Translations under genes and position numbers: made by a program
Shown: positions 41,774-52,083 of the stretch, one piece after another
Layout: every line of letters begins with the position of its first letter
How positions within the stretch are numbered: the stretch's first letter is position 1
NCBI GenBank assembly: GCA_947469885.1
Contig: CANIQT010000001.1
Location: 310,001 to 374,000, forward strand
Direction: 5' to 3'
DNA from: Bacteroidota bacterium
GTDB lineage: Bacteria; Bacteroidota; Bacteroidia; 2-12-FULL-35-15
DNA length: 64,000 nucleotides
The notes under the pieces: model-generated
What the model saw: the letters and a program-made list of their open reading frames with translations, nothing else
What the model was told of the DNA's origin: nothing
Databases searched by the model: none

Positions 41774-42523
41774 TTATTTAGCTTTGTTAGCCGCAACAAT
41801 ATATTGTTCCAATGCCATTGCCATAGAAGGGGCTTTAGGATTGGGTGCATGAATGTCTAATTTTAAACCAGCTTTTTTAACTGCTTCGGCTGTGGTAGCA
41901 CCAAAACAAGCAATTCGGGTTTTGTTTTGTTTAAATTTAGGAAAATTCTTAAACAAGGATGATATCCCGGAAGGGCTAAAAAACACAAGCACATCGTAAT
42001 TTACTTTTTCTAAATCTTTCAGATTGGCTGCAACCGTTTTATACATTACCGCCTTGGTATATTTTATTTTTTGTTGTTCCAGTTTTTCCACTATTTCTTC
42101 TTTGTGTATATCAGAACATGGAAGAAGAAAATTTTCATATCTATGCTTTTTAACTACATCAATTAACGCATTCACCGTTTGCTTGCCATGAAATATTTTT
42201 CTTTTACGATACTGAACATACTTTTGCAAATAAAATGCTGTGGATTCTGAAATGCAAAAATATTTCATGTTTTCAGGAACTCGAACCCTCATTTCTTTAC
42301 ACATACGAAAATAGTGATCGATGGAACTGCGGCTTGTGATGATAACCGCAGTATGGTCGCCAATGTTGATTTTTTCCTTGCGAAACTCTGCTCCAGAAAT
42401 ACCTTCTATCTGAATAAAAGGACGGAACTCAATTTTTACATTGCACTTTTCAGCAAGGTCGAAATATGGCGATTTATCGCCTTCGGGTTGGGGTTGACTA
42501 ACAAGAATAGTTTTTACTTTCAA
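41774..42523 (-). CDS. hemD: uroporphyrinogen-III synthase family protein
   Basis: A 249-residue HemD-family protein with the two-lobed fold. The N-terminus KVKTILVSQPQPEGDKSPYF and the second-lobe sequence YDVLVFFSPSGISSLFKNFP match Bacteroidota HemD. This enzyme closes and inverts hydroxymethylbilane to uroporphyrinogen III in haem synthesis. Sequence conservation in HemD is low, so the call rests on these two segments and on the common neighbour DUF4271. No other hem gene is in the window. Confidence 0.8.
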   Translation of the reverse strand: MKVKTILVSQPQPEGDKSPYFDLAEKCNVKIEFRPFIQIEGISGAEFRKEKINIGDHTAVIITSRSSIDHYFRMCKEMRVRVPENMKYFCISESTAFYLQKYVQYRKRKIFHGKQTVNALIDVVKKHRYENFLLPCSDIHKEEIVEKLEQQKIKYTKAVMYKTVAANLKDLEKVNYDVLVFFSPSGISSLFKNFPKFKQNKTRIACFGATTAEAVKKAGLKLDIHAPNPKAPSMAMALEQYIVAANKAK

Positions 42524-42582
42524 TTTTTCTGAGTTAAGTTAAACAGAAACTAAACCAATTAAATACCTATTTGATATCACAA

Positions 42583-43350
42583 TTATTTAATCGTCAGGCT
42601 AACAAGTTTTACCATAATAATAAACGGTAAAATTTCGAGGGCACAAAGATACAAAAATAAATAAAACAAGGAAGCTCTTAATCCATTTACCCATATCAAC
42701 ATTCCTTTTGCAATCCTTGTGATGACAAACAATCCTATAATAATTTCTCCACTATAAATAAAAACTACGGGTGAAATTTGCCTCACAAATGAAATACAAA
42801 TCACTACAGGAAACATAAATAACCCAAGAGTGTTACAGAATAGAAGAACAGTAAGAATATACTCTGATGCAGGTTTGGGGGCATGAAAAATAAATCCCGA
42901 GAATTTAATAACAATAAATTTGACGAGATATATTAGCAATACGATGCCTGAAACAATTAAATTCAATTGAAAAAAATTATTTGCCACTCCTCCCAAACCA
43001 TAATAATATTTAACGGTTTGAGATACAAAAAGCGTAATCATAAAAACGAACATGATGGACAGGAACACTGTAACTCTGTTGCCGAACGAAAATTCATCTC
43101 TTGAAAACTGGTTAGCAAACCGATTAATAAAAAATCCCTTGATGGTATTGTTCAATCTTTTAAAATAAGAAGCATATAACCAAACAAATAAAGTAAAGGA
43201 AAACAGCAAAATGCTTGCTGCCAAATAATCGTAATGGGTGTAATGAAATTTGTATTCAGTGTTTTTGGTGGTCAGCAAATGTTCTTTAAACAACGAAGTT
43301 GTTTTTAGAGAATCGGGAATAGCAGTATTAACAAGGGTTGCGTGAGGCAT
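42583..43350 (-). CDS. DUF4271 membrane protein
   Basis: A 255-residue integral membrane protein with about six to seven hydrophobic helices. It has a short soluble N-terminus, FKRLNNTIKGFFINRFANQF between helices one and two, and no catalytic motif. The DUF4271 family occurs next to hemD in many Bacteroidota, but its role is unknown. It begins 9 bases after the alaS stop and ends 59 bases before hemD, so alaS-DUF4271-hemD may be one operon. Confidence 0.75.
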   Translation of the reverse strand: MPHATLVNTAIPDSLKTTSLFKEHLLTTKNTEYKFHYTHYDYLAASILLFSFTLFVWLYASYFKRLNNTIKGFFINRFANQFSRDEFSFGNRVTVFLSIMFVFMITLFVSQTVKYYYGLGGVANNFFQLNLIVSGIVLLIYLVKFIVIKFSGFIFHAPKPASEYILTVLLFCNTLGLFMFPVVICISFVRQISPVVFIYSGEIIIGLFVITRIAKGMLIWVNGLRASLFYLFLYLCALEILPFIIMVKLVSLTIK

Positions 43351-43359
43351 CCTAATTGA

Positions 43360-46017
43360 TTAACTTATATAACTTTTGGCTTTTTCCAGTGCTTTGCTTA
43401 TTCCTTGCGAGTTGGTTCCTCCTGCAGTTGCATAAAAAGGTTGTCCACCTCCGCCACCATTTATTTCTTTTGCTATTTCTCGAATGATGGTTCCTGCATT
43501 AAGGTTTTTTTCTTTCACTAAATTATCGGAAATAATAACGGATAGACTTGGTTTTCCTTTTACTTCCCCGCCTATGACCATAAATAAATTTTCCACCTGC
43601 GATCGGACTTCAAACAATAAATCTTTTATTGAATCAGCCGAATCGAGTTCTATTTTTTCTGCAATAAAATTAATTCCATTGATGTTTTGTTTATTATTCA
43701 TCAACTCTGCTTTCAACACTTTTGATTTTTCACGTAGCATGGAATCAATTTGTTTTTGCAATTCATTGTTTTGTTCAAGCAATCCTTGCAAGCTTTTCAC
43801 CACATCTTTCGGGTTTTTGAGAATAGCTTTTACTTCGTTTACCAAAGCAGTTTGTTCATTAAAAAACGCCTCAGCTTTGTCAGAAGTAATTGCTTCTATT
43901 CTTCTAATTCCTGCTGCCACAGCGCTTTCTGAAGTAAGTTTAAACAGACCAATTTGACCCGTTGCGGGTACGTGTGTTCCACCACACAACTCAATGGAAT
44001 AGGTTTTATCAAACGTAACCACTCTCACTACATCTCCATATTTTTCTCCAAACAATGCCATAGCTCCTGTTTTACGAGCAGCGTCAATCGACATTTCTTT
44101 TATATCAGCCGGAATGTTTTCTCTTATTTTATGATTGACAATGGACTCAATTTCTGCAATTTCAGCATCAGTTACTTTTGCGAAGTGAGAAAAATCGAAA
44201 CGAAGATGTTCTTCATTTACCAACGAACCTTTTTGTTCCACATGTGTTCCCAATACTTTTCGCAATGCAGCATGAAGCAAATGGGTAGAACTGTGATTGT
44301 TCTCCGTTAGATTCCTTTTTTCAGCATTTACTTTTGCTACAAATGTTTGAGTAAAATTTTCCGGCAATTTTTCTGCAAAATGAATAATAATTCCGTTTTC
44401 TTTTTTAGTATCAGTAATAGTTATTTTTTCGTTAGCCGATTCAATAACACCTGTATCGCCCACCTGACCACCACTTTCGGCATAAAAAGGAGTTTTGTCT
44501 AATACAAGTTGAAACTGTTCTTTGCCTTTAGCTTTTACTTTTCGGTATTGAATAATGTTGGCCTCCGATTCAAGTTGTTGGTAACCCAAAAATATTCTTC
44601 CGCCTTCTTCCGGTTTTCTTCCTTCCACCACAATCCAGTCTCCTGTATCCACAGCAGTTGCAGCGCGAGAACGTTTTTTTTGTTTCTCCAGTTCAACATC
44701 AAATCCGGATTCATCAATACTCAAACCATAGCCTCTGGCAATCAACGAAGTTAAATCTAAAGGGAATCCATAAGTGTCGTACAATTCAAACACTGTCGCT
44801 CCATCCACAATAGTTTTCTTGTCGTTCGATACTGAAATACATACCTGGTCAATTCGTTTCAATCCATTTTCCAATGTTCTGAAAAATGAAGTTTCTTCTT
44901 CTCGTATTACTTTTTCAATAAGCAATTTTTGTGAAAGCAATTCGGGAAATGCCTGTCCCATTTGATGTGCAAGTACAGGTACTAAACGAAACATAAACGG
45001 CTCTTTTAAATTTAGCGACTGATAACCATAACGAATTGCACGTCTCAAAATTCTTCTTATCACATACCCTGCTCCTGTGTTCGAAGGCAATTGACCATCT
45101 GCAATGCTAAAAGAGATTGCCCGAATATGGTCGGCAATCACACGCATCGCAATATTTACTATTAATTGTTTCGGGTGCTTCTGCTCCTCAGCTGGGCGAT
45201 AGCGAAGACCTGACAATTCTTCCATTTTATCAAGCAATGGTTTAAACACATCAGTATCGTAATTCGATTGTTTGCCCTGAAGCACTACACACAGCCTTTC
45301 GAAGCCCATTCCCGTGTCCACATGTTGCGCAGGCAGTTTCTCTAAACTACCATCAGCCTTGCGATTAAATTCCATGAACACATTGTTCCAGATTTCAATC
45401 ACCTGCGGATGACTTGCATTAACAAGGGTTTTACCGTCAATCTTTGCACGCTCTTCTTCTGTCCTGATATCACAATGTATTTCCGAACACGGTCCGCAAG
45501 GGCCCATTTCGCCCATTTCCCAAAAATTATCTTTTTTATTTCCTTTCAGAATTCTGTCTTCATCTATAAATTGTTTCCACAAATCGTAAGCTTCCTGGTC
45601 AAATCCCAAACCATCGTCAGCACTGCCTTCGAACACAGTTACGTATAATCTCGACTTATCAATTTTATAAACCTCAGTCAGCAATTCCCACGCCCAGGTA
45701 ATAGCATACTTTTTAAAATAATCGCCAAAGCTCCAGTTACCAAGCATCTCAAACATAGTATGATGATATGTATCCACACCCACCTCTTCCAAATCGTTGT
45801 GCTTACCACTTACCCTCAAACACTTTTGAGTGTCTGCTACGCGAGGATATTTAATTGGGGCATTGCCCAAAAATAAATCTTTGAACGGAGCCATTCCTGA
45901 ATTGTTGAACATCAGGGTTGGGTCGTTTTTGACCACCATTGGTGCAGAAGCCACTATTTCGTGACCTTTCGATTTAAAAAAATCTAAAAATGTTTGTCTT
46001 ACTTTATTGGATTCCAT
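43360..46017 (-). CDS. alaS: alanine--tRNA ligase
   Basis: An 885-residue class II aminoacyl-tRNA synthetase. The start is at MESNKVRQ (46017), after the -7 box at 46072-46079; the frame upstream is promoter DNA. It has the catalytic domain ([25 protein letters not shown]-like [27 protein letters not shown]), the editing domain with [14 protein letters not shown] and the zinc/editing site [15 protein letters not shown], and a C-terminal DHHA1 domain ending [14 protein letters not shown]. It charges tRNA-Ala and clears mis-charged Ser and Gly. All expected motifs are intact. Confidence 0.96.
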   Translation of the reverse strand: MESNKVRQTFLDFFKSKGHEIVASAPMVVKNDPTLMFNNSGMAPFKDLFLGNAPIKYPRVADTQKCLRVSGKHNDLEEVGVDTYHHTMFEMLGNWSFGDYFKKYAITWAWELLTEVYKIDKSRLYVTVFEGSADDGLGFDQEAYDLWKQFIDEDRILKGNKKDNFWEMGEMGPCGPCSEIHCDIRTEEERAKIDGKTLVNASHPQVIEIWNNVFMEFNRKADGSLEKLPAQHVDTGMGFERLCVVLQGKQSNYDTDVFKPLLDKMEELSGLRYRPAEEQKHPKQLIVNIAMRVIADHIRAISFSIADGQLPSNTGAGYVIRRILRRAIRYGYQSLNLKEPFMFRLVPVLAHQMGQAFPELLSQKLLIEKVIREEETSFFRTLENGLKRIDQVCISVSNDKKTIVDGATVFELYDTYGFPLDLTSLIARGYGLSIDESGFDVELEKQKKRSRAATAVDTGDWIVVEGRKPEEGGRIFLGYQQLESEANIIQYRKVKAKGKEQFQLVLDKTPFYAESGGQVGDTGVIESANEKITITDTKKENGIIIHFAEKLPENFTQTFVAKVNAEKRNLTENNHSSTHLLHAALRKVLGTHVEQKGSLVNEEHLRFDFSHFAKVTDAEIAEIESIVNHKIRENIPADIKEMSIDAARKTGAMALFGEKYGDVVRVVTFDKTYSIELCGGTHVPATGQIGLFKLTSESAVAAGIRRIEAITSDKAEAFFNEQTALVNEVKAILKNPKDVVKSLQGLLEQNNELQKQIDSMLREKSKVLKAELMNNKQNINGINFIAEKIELDSADSIKDLLFEVRSQVENLFMVIGGEVKGKPSLSVIISDNLVKEKNLNAGTIIREIAKEINGGGGGQPFYATAGGTNSQGISKALEKAKSYIS

Positions 46018-46071
46018 TTTATTTATTTCGGATTTCGGATTGTTGATTTTGGATTTTAAAAAAATAAGGTG

Positions 46072-46079
46072 CAAATATA
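46072..46079 (-). promoter_or_regulatory. -7 promoter box for alaS
   Basis: TATATTTG on the minus strand, 54 bases before the ATG at 46017. Confidence 0.5.
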
Positions 46080-46182
46080 ATAATAATGTAGGGGGCGCAA
46101 AACGTTCCACTCTAATTCATATTTCTTAGAATTAAGATTTGGAAAGGCTGTTTGCATCTTTGTACCAAGTACCCTAATGTCC

Positions 46183-46213
46183 GCAGACTATATCTTTTTT
46201 CCCATAGTCTGTG
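46183..46213. promoter_or_regulatory. inverted repeat upstream of the DUF885 gene
   Basis: CAGACTAT and ATAGTCTG form an inverted repeat around a T-rich loop, about 65 bases before the ATG at 46278. It could be an operator or a terminator for unseen transcription. Confidence 0.35.
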
Positions 46214-46277
46214 AATTCTCTTTTCTCCTCTGTATAACCAAAATAAAAAACCCCTACCTTTATCCCAAATAAAAATT

Positions 46278-48113
46278 ATGAAAAAACTATTATACCTATT
46301 TCTGCCTTTAATAATCCTTGCTTCCTGCGGAGGTGGAAAAGAACAATCGGAAAACAATACAACTGTATCGGCAGATGAAATAAAAATTCAAAGTGCTGAT
46401 GCAAATAAATTCTTCGACAGTATTTTTGATGCCGATGTGTCGCGCGACCCAATGCGGCAATCGTATCTTGGTATTAAAAAAGATTACGACAAATGGACCG
46501 ACATTAGTGATGAGCATGCACAAAAAGAATTGGAGTTTATAAAGCTTGATTTAGAAGCCTTGCACAAACAATTTAAGTTGGATGCCTTAGACGAAAACAC
46601 AAAAATTTCGTATCGGTTGTTCGAAAAAAACTGTAACGAAAAGATTGATAATTTTAAATGGCGATTTCATACCTACCCCGTAAATCAAATGGAAGGAACA
46701 CATTCATCTATTCCAGCTTTCCTGATTAATATTCATACAGTAGCAAATAAAAAAGAAGCGGAAGCGTATATATCAAGGCTTTCGGGCATCAGTACATTGT
46801 TCGACCAGTTGCTTGTAAATTTAAAAATCAGAGAAGAGAAAAATATAATTCCACCAAAGTTTGTGTTTCCATATGTAATTTCTGATTGTAAAAATATTAT
46901 TTCAGGAGAGCCTTTCGAAAAAGGGAAACCTGAAAATGCTTTGCTGGAAGATATTACCAAGAAAGTAAATGATTTGAAAGATGTGGATGATGCAACTAAG
47001 AAAGACTTGATTGCAAAAGCAAAAGAGGCAATGCTTACTTCTGTAAAACCTGCATACGAAAAGTTGTTGAAGTACTGGAATGAACTGGAGAAAAAAGCAA
47101 CCACCGATGATGGTGCATGGAAACTGCCTGACGGAGATGCTTTTTATGATGCTGCATTAAAACAAACGACAACAACCAATATGACCGCTGACGAAATTCA
47201 TGAATTGGGTTTGAAGGAAGTGGCTCGCATACATGAAGAGATGAAAGAGATTATGAAAAAAGTAAATTTCAAAAACGATAACCTCAACGACTTTTTTGAT
47301 TTTATGCGAACTGATAAACAGTTTTATTATCCGAATACCAAAGAAGGAAAAGAAGCATATCGGTTAAAAGCAGTGAAAATAATTGAGGACATGAAAAAAG
47401 AATTACCGAAATTATTTGTCACACTTCCCAAAGCATCCATTGAAGTAAAAGCGGTAGAGCCTTTCCGTGAAAAGTCTGCTGGTGGTGCTTTTTACGAAGA
47501 GCCTGCATTGGATGGTTCTCGTCCGGGACGCTATTATATTAACTTATATGATATGACTAATCAGGCAACCTACCAGATGGAAGCACTAGCATATCACGAA
47601 GGTATACCGGGGCATCACATGCAGATTGCCATTGCACAAGAATTAACAGATATGCCGAAGTTCCGTAAAAATGGTGGCAATACAGCTTACGTTGAAGGTT
47701 GGGCATTGTATTCGGAAAGAGTGCCCAAAGAAATTGGTTTTTATCAGGACCCTTATTCCGATTTTGGAAGATTGGCAATGGAGTTATTTCGCGCAGCACG
47801 GTTAGTGGTAGATACTGGTATTCACCGTAAAAAATGGACAAGAGAAATGGCGTTGAAATATTTTAAAGACAATACCCCTGACCCCGAAGGTGATAATTTA
47901 AAGGAGATAGAAAGATATATAGTTTGGCCCTCACAGGCAACTGGATATAAAATTGGGATGAATAAAATTCTGGACCTACGTGAAATGGCAAAGAAAAAAC
48001 TTGGAGACAAATTTGATATTCGCCAATACCATGATTTGATAGTTACCAATGGTCCATTACCGATGGACATTATGGAGGACATGGTGAACTCTTGGGTGGC
48101 GAAGAAATTATAA
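46278..48113 (+). CDS. DUF885 metallopeptidase-like lipoprotein
   Basis: A 611-residue protein with a lipoprotein signal (MKKLLYLFLPLIILASCGGG, lipobox LASC). Almost all the rest is the DUF885 domain: mainly helical, with the metal-binding HEGIPGHHMQ motif at about residues 439-448 and AYVEGWALYSERVPKEIGFY after it, where the Glu is the likely third ligand. DUF885 proteins resemble M32/M3-type zinc peptidases. It is probably a periplasmic or surface peptidase. An M42 aminopeptidase gene follows 72 bases later on the same strand, suggesting joint peptide breakdown. Confidence 0.85.
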   Translation: MKKLLYLFLPLIILASCGGGKEQSENNTTVSADEIKIQSADANKFFDSIFDADVSRDPMRQSYLGIKKDYDKWTDISDEHAQKELEFIKLDLEALHKQFKLDALDENTKISYRLFEKNCNEKIDNFKWRFHTYPVNQMEGTHSSIPAFLINIHTVANKKEAEAYISRLSGISTLFDQLLVNLKIREEKNIIPPKFVFPYVISDCKNIISGEPFEKGKPENALLEDITKKVNDLKDVDDATKKDLIAKAKEAMLTSVKPAYEKLLKYWNELEKKATTDDGAWKLPDGDAFYDAALKQTTTTNMTADEIHELGLKEVARIHEEMKEIMKKVNFKNDNLNDFFDFMRTDKQFYYPNTKEGKEAYRLKAVKIIEDMKKELPKLFVTLPKASIEVKAVEPFREKSAGGAFYEEPALDGSRPGRYYINLYDMTNQATYQMEALAYHEGIPGHHMQIAIAQELTDMPKFRKNGGNTAYVEGWALYSERVPKEIGFYQDPYSDFGRLAMELFRAARLVVDTGIHRKKWTREMALKYFKDNTPDPEGDNLKEIERYIVWPSQATGYKIGMNKILDLREMAKKKLGDKFDIRQYHDLIVTNGPLPMDIMEDMVNSWVAKKL

Positions 48114-48185
48114 ATTATGAGTTATGAATTATGAATGAAAGAGTTCACTTATTAAACAATTTAACAATAAAACAATTTTTAAAAC

Positions 48186-49292
48186 ATGGCAAAGAAAGAC
48201 AAAAAGAAATCAATACTTACATTAAACTCAGTAGATTTTTTGGAAAAGTATTTGAACAATGCATCCCCAACCGGATTTGAAAGCGAAGGACAAAAACTAT
48301 GGTTGAATTACATAAAACCAAATGTGGATAAAACTTTTATCGACAACTACGGTACAGCAGTAGCAGTAATTAATCCGGAGGCAGAATTTAAAGTGGTGAT
48401 AGAAGCACATGCAGATGAAATTTCGTGGTTTGTGCATTACATTACCAAAGACGGTTTTATTTATGTTTGTCGCAATGGCGGCAGCGACCACATGATTGCG
48501 CCATCTAAACGTGTGAACATTCATACGGACAAAAGAATTGTAAAAGCTGTATTTGGGTGGCCCGCTATTCACGTTCGCGAAGCAGGAAAAGAAGAGCCAG
48601 CATCTTTAAAAAATATTTTTTTAGATTGCGGATGCAGCAGTAAAAAAGAAGTGGAAGCTTTGGGAGTGCACGTGGGTTGTGTGATTACTTACGAAGACAA
48701 ATTTATGATACTGAATGAAAAATATTTTGTTGGTCGCGCGTTGGACAACCGTATGGGAGGATTTATGATTGCAGAAGTAGCAAGACTATTAAAAGAAAAT
48801 AAAATAAAATTACCTTTTGGATTATACATTACCAATTCTGTTCAGGAAGAAGTTGGGTTGCGTGGTGCGGAAATGATTACTCAAACTATCAAACCTAATG
48901 TAGTGATTTGTACTGATGTTACCCATTGTACACAATCACCCATGATGAATAAAATTACTTCTGGGGACATTTCTTCGGGCTTAGGACCAGTGGTTACTTA
49001 TGGTCCGGCTGTTCAAAATAATTTATTAAAACTGATCATTAAAGCAGCAGTGGATAAAAAAATTCCTTTTCAACGGGCAGCGGTATCGCGCGCTACAGGA
49101 ACAGATACAGATGCCTTTGCTTATTCGATGGGTGGTATTCCATCGGCCTTAATTTCATTGCCATTGAGGTATATGCACACCACAGTTGAATCTGTGCACA
49201 AAGATGATGTGGAAAATGTGATAAAATTAATTTATGAATCGCTGAGAACCATAAAAAACAATCATGACTTTAAGTATTTTAAAAGTAATTAA
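48186..49292 (+). CDS. M42-family glutamyl/leucyl aminopeptidase
   Basis: A 368-residue binuclear-metal aminopeptidase of the M42 (FrvX/PepA-like) family, cytoplasmic and without signal peptide. Metal ligands and catalytic residues fit the family: EAHADEISWFV, RALDNRMGGFM, VQEEVGLRGAEM with the EE pair, CTDVTHC, and LRYMHTTVESVH near the end. It releases N-terminal residues from short peptides, usually as a large tetrahedral complex. It follows the DUF885 peptidase gene and is ended by the strong hairpin at 49325-49360. Confidence 0.9.
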   Translation: MAKKDKKKSILTLNSVDFLEKYLNNASPTGFESEGQKLWLNYIKPNVDKTFIDNYGTAVAVINPEAEFKVVIEAHADEISWFVHYITKDGFIYVCRNGGSDHMIAPSKRVNIHTDKRIVKAVFGWPAIHVREAGKEEPASLKNIFLDCGCSSKKEVEALGVHVGCVITYEDKFMILNEKYFVGRALDNRMGGFMIAEVARLLKENKIKLPFGLYITNSVQEEVGLRGAEMITQTIKPNVVICTDVTHCTQSPMMNKITSGDISSGLGPVVTYGPAVQNNLLKLIIKAAVDKKIPFQRAAVSRATGTDTDAFAYSMGGIPSALISLPLRYMHTTVESVHKDDVENVIKLIYESLRTIKNNHDFKYFKSN

Positions 49293-49324
49293 TAGTAACT
49301 AACACACGGTGAAAGAGAAATTTG

Positions 49325-49360
49325 AGAGCGACATAATGGGAATTATGTCGCTCTTAATTT
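49325..49360 (+). terminator. terminator of the M42 peptidase gene
   Basis: Perfect 13-base inverted repeat AGAGCGACATAAT/ATTATGTCGCTCT with loop GGGA, followed by TAATTTTTG. Confidence 0.85.
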
Positions 49361-49432
49361 TTGTCACAAACAAAAAAGTAAATCATACTATAATATTAAT
49401 TGTTATTTTAGTAAAAATTTTAAATGTAAACA

Positions 49433-50968
49433 ATGGCAATTTTAGGTTCAATATTAAAACGAACGTTTGAAATACGCGATAGAATTCCTAAAAGGCGAAA
49501 GGTAAACGGATACAAGCAGCAGGTTAAAGTATTAAGAAAACTACTTGCGAAGGCTGAGTTTACTGCTTTTGGCGAGCATTACAATTTTTCTAAACTTGTA
49601 AACGAAAAGGATGTGGTAACAGCTTTTCAAAATTCCGTGCACACACACGATTACAATTCCATGTTTAAAAAGTGGTGGTATCGTTCGTTGCAGGGGGAGA
49701 CATTTGTTTGCTGGCCAGGAAAAATAAAATACTTTGCATTAAGTTCAGGTACATCAGAAGCATCAAGCAAACACATTCCTGTTACGTTAGATATGTTAAG
49801 GGCAATTAAGAAATCAAACATCCGTCAGATGATTCGACAGGGGCATTTTGATTTACCAAAAGAACATTTTGAAAGAGGAGTACTGATGCTTGGAGGAAGC
49901 TCTCACTTGAATTACAATGGTACTTATTTTGAAGGCGATTTGAGTGGAATACAAGTGAAAAATATTCCATTTTATTTTCAGCATTTTTATAAACCAGGAG
50001 CTCGTATTTCGAAAGAGCGCGATTGGGATACAAAATTAAATGAGATAGTAAAGAGTGCTAAAGATTGGGACATTGGTATTATTGTGGGTGTTCCGGCTTG
50101 GGTACAGATTTTATTTGAAATGATTATTGCAGAATATAAAGTTAACAACATTCATGATATCTGGCCTAACCTGGAACTCTATGTTCATGGTGGCGTATCG
50201 ATTGCTCCATATAAAAAAGGATTTGAAAAATTAGTGGGCAAGCCCATTATGTTTTTTGATACCTATCTTGCTTCCGAAGGGTTTATTGCTTATCAAGACA
50301 GGCTAGGAACTGATTCGTGCCGGATGGTGTTGAACAATGGAATCTTTTTTGAGTTTGTTCCTTTCACCGAAAAGAATTTTGATGGTGAAGGAACCATTGT
50401 GGATAATCCTGAAGCTTTTCATATAGGAGAAGTGCAAGAGGGTGTAGAATACGCTCTTTTGCTTTCGTCATGTTCTGGTGCTTGGAGATATTTGATAGGT
50501 GATGTAATAAAATTTACTGACCTCCAGCGTTACGAAATATTAATTACCGGACGGACCAAACAATTTTTAAGTTTATGTGGAGAACATCTTTCACAAGATA
50601 ATATGAACCGTGCTATTGAAATTGTTTCGGAAGAGATGAATATTAACATCAAAGAATTTACGGTTACTGGTGTAAACTGTGAAACACTGTTTGCTCATCA
50701 TTGGTATATTGGCACGGATGATAAAGCTGATGCAGTTTTATTAAGAAAAAGAATTGATGAATTACTTAAAGATTTGAATGACGATTATAGGGTAGAAAGA
50801 AGTGCAGCCCTCAAAGAAGTAATAGTAGAGGTATTTCCATCCAATGTGTTTTATGATTACATGCACCAGATAGGAAAATTTGGAGCTGCATTCAAATTTC
50901 CTCGTGTATTAAAAAACAAACAATTGACCGACTGGCAAACGTATTTAAGCGAATCAAATAAAAAATAA
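49433..50968 (+). CDS. GH3-family acyl-acid amido synthetase-like protein
   Basis: A 511-residue member of the GH3 family, ATP-dependent adenylate-forming enzymes best known from plants for joining amino acids to auxin or jasmonate. Visible: LSSGTSEASSKHIPVT (the phosphate-binding loop), a middle part with VSIAPYKKGFEKLVG and FFDTYLASEGFIA, and SGAWRYLIGDVIKFTD with GRTKQFLSLCGEHLSQDN before the C-terminal lid. Bacterial GH3 substrates are mostly unknown. A LysE-type exporter gene starts 6 bases after its stop, so the conjugate made may be exported. Confidence 0.85.
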   Translation: MAILGSILKRTFEIRDRIPKRRKVNGYKQQVKVLRKLLAKAEFTAFGEHYNFSKLVNEKDVVTAFQNSVHTHDYNSMFKKWWYRSLQGETFVCWPGKIKYFALSSGTSEASSKHIPVTLDMLRAIKKSNIRQMIRQGHFDLPKEHFERGVLMLGGSSHLNYNGTYFEGDLSGIQVKNIPFYFQHFYKPGARISKERDWDTKLNEIVKSAKDWDIGIIVGVPAWVQILFEMIIAEYKVNNIHDIWPNLELYVHGGVSIAPYKKGFEKLVGKPIMFFDTYLASEGFIAYQDRLGTDSCRMVLNNGIFFEFVPFTEKNFDGEGTIVDNPEAFHIGEVQEGVEYALLLSSCSGAWRYLIGDVIKFTDLQRYEILITGRTKQFLSLCGEHLSQDNMNRAIEIVSEEMNINIKEFTVTGVNCETLFAHHWYIGTDDKADAVLLRKRIDELLKDLNDDYRVERSAALKEVIVEVFPSNVFYDYMHQIGKFGAAFKFPRVLKNKQLTDWQTYLSESNKK

Positions 50969-50974
50969 TTTTCG

Positions 50975-51613
50975 ATGTTGGGCCTGATATATCAAGGATT
51001 AATTATAGTTATACTTCTAACCTTTTCGTTCGGTCCGGCTTTTTTCTCATTGATTAATACTGGTATCAAACATGGATACAAACCAGGTTCTCTATTGGCA
51101 ATTGGTATTGTAAGCAGCGATTTTTTTCTTTGCATGATGATATGCCTGCTTGTTCATTTTGGGGCAATTAATTTATTGCACTCCGAAAAAGCCCAAACAT
51201 TTTCTGCAATTATTGGTGGAATTATTTTGATAGTTTTTGGAGCTTTTTATTTCAAAAAACATGTTACCAAATCAGAAACGTCAATTGATATCGAATATCA
51301 AGCCCCACATCCTTCACTAATGTTGCTCAAAGGATTCATATTAAATCTGTTTAATCCAACTGTATGGTTTCTGTGGTTAGGTAACGTAACAGCAGTAAGC
51401 AAATCGCTTGATTATTCCTTTATCAAAATGTTCATTTTCTTTTCTATTGTTTTAGCAGCTGTACTTTTTGTAGAGTTAGCCAAGGTTTCATTGGCAGATA
51501 AAATAAAAATATACCTCACTGATAAAATAATGACGTTGGTAAACTACATCACCGGTAGTATATTAGTAATATTTGGGTTGGTGTTAATTTACGACCACTA
51601 CTTCGGTAATTAG
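50975..51613 (+). CDS. LysE/RhtB-family exporter
   Basis: A 212-residue protein with six hydrophobic helices. The LysE family signature is present: FSFGPAFFSLINTGIKHGYK near the N-terminus (usual GP...), then KGFILNLFNPTVWFLWLGNV in the middle. The family exports amino acids and related small molecules. It starts only 6 bases after the GH3 gene, so they are probably co-transcribed and functionally linked. A bidirectional terminator follows at 51634-51674. Confidence 0.85.
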   Translation: MLGLIYQGLIIVILLTFSFGPAFFSLINTGIKHGYKPGSLLAIGIVSSDFFLCMMICLLVHFGAINLLHSEKAQTFSAIIGGIILIVFGAFYFKKHVTKSETSIDIEYQAPHPSLMLLKGFILNLFNPTVWFLWLGNVTAVSKSLDYSFIKMFIFFSIVLAAVLFVELAKVSLADKIKIYLTDKIMTLVNYITGSILVIFGLVLIYDHYFGN

Positions 51614-51633
51614 TAATCAAATCAACAGAAACA

Positions 51634-51674
51634 AAAAAAGGGAAACAAACACTACATGTTTGTTTCCCTTTTTT
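51634..51674. terminator. bidirectional terminator between the LysE and SiaC genes
   Basis: Perfect 12-base inverted repeat GGGAAACAAACA/TGTTTGTTTCCC (51640-51651, 51657-51668), with A-run before and T-run after, placed between convergent genes. Confidence 0.85.
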
Positions 51675-51690
51675 ATGAAAGTAAAAATGC

Positions 51691-52071
51691 TTACTCTTGA
51701 ACCTGTACCATTTTAAATGGCACATTGATAATAGCTTGATAATCTTCACCGGCTTCCAACATATCCTCATCGTCTTCTTCGTAGTACCAATTAATGGTAA
51801 CTGCGCTTCCACCTTTGTTGATCGCTTCTAACTTTTTGAATACATCAAGAATACATTTTGATGAACTAGTGTTAAAATATTCCAACTGAATATTTACATT
51901 GGTTACCGACTGTGGTTTACCCGAATATTTTTCCAACCAGTCAACTACTGGTTTATAAAACTCAATAGAGTTTTCAGGGATTGAACGCCCTTTGATTTCT
52001 AAAAAACCCTTTGTAGTATCAAATGTGATAGTAGGGGTTTTTGGTGTTCCTTCGATTGATATTTTTTCCAT
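51691..52071 (-). CDS. SiaC-family (DUF1987) regulatory phosphoprotein
   Basis: A 126-residue protein of the DUF1987/SiaC family. In Pseudomonas the SiaC protein is phosphorylated by SiaB, dephosphorylated by the PP2C SiaA, and controls diguanylate cyclase activity. The first part has TKGFLEIKGRSIPENSIEFY; a Thr/Ser in YFNTSSSKCILDVFK fits the known phosphosite region. It lies 12 bases downstream of the SiaB-like gene on the same strand, with a PP2C gene nearby. This supports a complete partner-switching set. Confidence 0.88.
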   Translation of the reverse strand: MEKISIEGTPKTPTITFDTTKGFLEIKGRSIPENSIEFYKPVVDWLEKYSGKPQSVTNVNIQLEYFNTSSSKCILDVFKKLEAINKGGSAVTINWYYEEDDEDMLEAGEDYQAIINVPFKMVQVQE

Positions 52072-52083
52072 GGTTATTTGGTT

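Noticed and set aside
46018-46110. N-terminal extension of AlaS
   Set aside because: It spans the -7 box at 46072-46079; AlaS proteins normally begin near MESNKVRQ.
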